Shown here: piece after piece, positions 62,301 to 64,000 of the stretch
Layout: each line of letters begins with the position of its first letter
Position numbering within the stretch: position 1 is the stretch's first letter
Assembly (NCBI RefSeq): GCF_009389715.1
Contig: NC_052399.1
Span: 14,635,646-14,699,645, forward strand
Length of the DNA stretch: 64,000 nucleotides
Direction of reading: 5' to 3'
From: Phoenix dactylifera
Taxonomy: Eukaryota; Streptophyta; Magnoliopsida; Arecales; Arecaceae
The notes under the pieces: model-generated
The model's database searches: none
Seen by the model: the letters and a program-made list of their open reading frames with translations, nothing else
What the model was told of the DNA's origin: nothing
Program-made: the position numbers and the translations under genes

Positions 62301-62692
62301 GAAAGAATATCCTCTAGGTAAATACGAATAAAATTAACACAGAGCAATAGAAGGGGGGTAGGAGGAACCTAACAAATTGGGGGTAGGAGGAACTTAACTT
62401 GTTCTTAAAATAGAGAGATTCCGTCCAAATATAAATGGTGGCCCCCGCTCTATTCCACAGTTCGCAAAGCATCGCACGGAGCATGTTCATTTGCCAAAAG
62501 GGCATGTTTGATGATAGGTTAGCTGCCAGCTGGCCGGGTCTTCTAGAAGCAGGGGAGTCGGGGGACTTCCCATGCGTCTCCTCGTATGCGATATCTCCGC
62601 GCAGTTACTTCGTCCGCCGGTCCCTCGCGCCTCCTCCTCTGCCCGGCACGATCCCCTCCACGTCTCGAGTATCGACCGCCTCTCCCCGGCCG

Positions 62693-62699
62693 TATATAT
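62693..62699 (+). promoter_or_regulatory. TATA box of the ABCB gene
   Basis: TATATAT in the context CCGTATATATGCC, about 310 bases before the start codon. A CT-rich leader with a (CT)n run at 62768-62786 follows, common in plant 5' leaders. Confidence 0.55.
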
Positions 62700-62851
62700 G
62701 CCACTCGAACCGGCCTCTCCCTCTCCTCCTTCCCTTTCTGCTCGTCATTTCAAAGAAAATCCCACGCCTCTCTCTCTCTCTCTCTTTCTCTCGCTCGCTC
62801 GTTGCCATTTCTTTGAGCAAGACAAATATAGAGAGAAAGGAGGTACAAGAA

Positions 62852-62974
62852 ATGGCTTCTTTAATTTCTTTTACCCATCCCTCTTTTTTCTCTCTCTCTT
62901 TTCTATTTCTTTATTGCTTTGTCCTTGTGACGATGTCGCAGGAGAAGCGGGAGACCCATGAGTGTGTAATATAA
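62852..62974 (+). other. uORF or 5'-UTR intron before ABCB
   Basis: An ATG at 62852 opens a 40-residue frame that stops at 62974, 33 bases before the main ATG. The same stretch looks like a 5'-leader intron: GAG|GTACAAG near 62842, a long pyrimidine-rich run, and TGTCGCAG near 62941. If it is spliced out, the upstream ATG disappears. I cannot decide between the two without transcript data. Confidence 0.4.
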
Positions 62975-63007
62975 CCTGGACGTTGAGGGGAGTCAAGAAG
63001 AGAAGGC

Positions 63008-63982
63008 ATGGCGAGAGACGGCAGCGGTGAGAGGAGCAAAGGAGATGAGACGGTGTCGTTCTTCAAGCTCTTGTCTTTTGCGGACAGGAAAGACGTGGCG
63101 TTGATGGTGCTCGGCACGATCGGGGCGCTTTTTAACGGGGTGGCGATGCCGATCATGACTATCGTTTTCGGTGAGCTCGTCGATGCGTTCGGCGGAAACA
63201 ACAGGGCCATGGTCGTCGAGAAGGTGTCCAAGGTTGGTGCCCTGTCCCGCTGTTCTCGCGGCCCTTTTTCCTCAATCCTTCCTTCATAAGTTCTTGATGT
63301 ATGCATGTATGTATATGTGTATGATTTGTACAATATTAGAACTATTGGTTATAGTTCTAAAGCGAACAAATTAATCACGTCCTTCTTGATTTTCTGATTG
63401 GAAGTTTAGCTCCTTAGGACCAAAAAAAAATCCTACCAGCGATATGTTTCCGGGATTCTTTGGTGTTGCGAAAGTTCTGAAAAATGACCTTCTGGCTGCT
63501 CGGATTTTCGTAGTTATCCTTAGTTTTCATTTGATCGGACATTTCTATGTTACTTGGAGGTGCATCCTGTCTCAATTGTTTTCCCCCTACCAAAAGATTT
63601 TAGCCGTAAAAATCGTCGATTCATCTTTTGATCAGTTGGAGAAAATTCATTTCGTTATTTTGATTCATTAAAGATGATATATGCTGGACTGGTGAGTAGC
63701 TATCTTTTTCTCTTTCTTTTGGTTTTCTTGCATCTCTACTTCTTAATTGAGTTTTCAAAAGGAACACCTTGATTTTGGTGTGGATATGAAAATATTTGGT
63801 ATTCTGATGTAACTATTGCTCGATGTTTGGAGTCTTGAGTTGATTATGCCAATATGTTGTCAAGCATGTCGCACTGTCATCGATGAATTTTTTTTCTAAT
63901 CTGAATTGGGTTGTAATTCTGTTTCAGGTGGTTCTGAAGTTTGTCTATTTAGGTGTTGCGGCTGGTGTTGCTGCCTTTCTAC
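63008..63982 (+). CDS. ABCB: ABC transporter B family, 5' part
   Basis: Exon 1 is 63008-63232 (75 codons) and exon 2 is 63928-63982, with donor AAG|GTTGGT, acceptor TTTCAG|GTG and donor C|GTAAGT. The rest lies beyond the window. The product starts MARDGSGERSKGDETVSFFK, then LLSFADRKDVALMVLGTIGA, LFNGVAMPIM, TIVFGELVDAFG, and in exon 2 VVLKFVYLGVAAGVAAFL. This is the cytosolic N-terminus and first membrane helices of a full-size MDR/PGP-type exporter, the class that includes plant auxin and metabolite transporters at the plasma membrane. The member, and so the substrate, cannot be told from 93 residues. It lies outside the duplicated block. Confidence 0.85.
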
Positions 63983-64000
63983 GTAAGTGTATGGTTACTT

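Overview
This window reads as nuclear DNA of a flowering plant, most likely a monocot. Coding exons are GC-rich and spliced with GT..AG introns, intergenic DNA is AT-rich, TATA boxes are eukaryotic, and plant LINEs, tRNA-headed SINEs, MITEs and LTR remnants are common. A palm is possible, but that is a guess from the repeats. Bacterial feature types (operons, ribosome binding sites, CRISPR) do not apply.

Layout. From 1 to 13.4 kb there is mostly gene-free repeat DNA: a SINE at 5 kb, a fold-back element with a nested MITE at 6.1-7.9 kb, and a compact LTR-derived array at 11.5-12.3 kb. A STIG1-like secreted cysteine-rich peptide gene lies at 13.5 kb. From 16.5 to 20.5 kb there is an old, decayed copy of a pectate-lyase block. 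From 21.2 to 25.2 kb there is a dead LINE holding a solo LTR, a second LTR-like insertion and a SINE.

The dominant structure is a 16-kb direct tandem duplication: unit A is 26407-42427 and unit B is 42428-58490. Each unit holds, in order, a four-exon pectate lyase (-), a STIG1-like gene (-), a second STIG1-like gene (+), and a gene (-) for a membrane-anchored protein with a galacturonan-binding WAK-type ectodomain and no kinase. The breakpoint cuts exon 1 of that last gene, so unit A has a 5'-truncated relic while unit B keeps the whole gene. As far as I could compare by eye, the middle 12.7 kb of the two units has no base substitutions, only microsatellite and homopolymer length changes, whereas the outer parts differ by a few percent.

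From 58.6 to 62.4 kb there is repeat DNA with three small inverted-repeat elements. From 62.7 kb to the window end there is the promoter, leader and first two exons of an ABCB (MDR/PGP-type) transporter.

How the genes could work together (inference). The amplified block combines an enzyme that cuts de-esterified pectin, small secreted STIG1 peptides of the kind known from stigma and pollen-tube signalling, and a membrane protein whose ectodomain family is linked to galacturonan binding. A role in pectin remodelling and sensing at the cell wall, perhaps in reproductive tissue, is a reasonable hypothesis, but nothing in the sequence shows expression.
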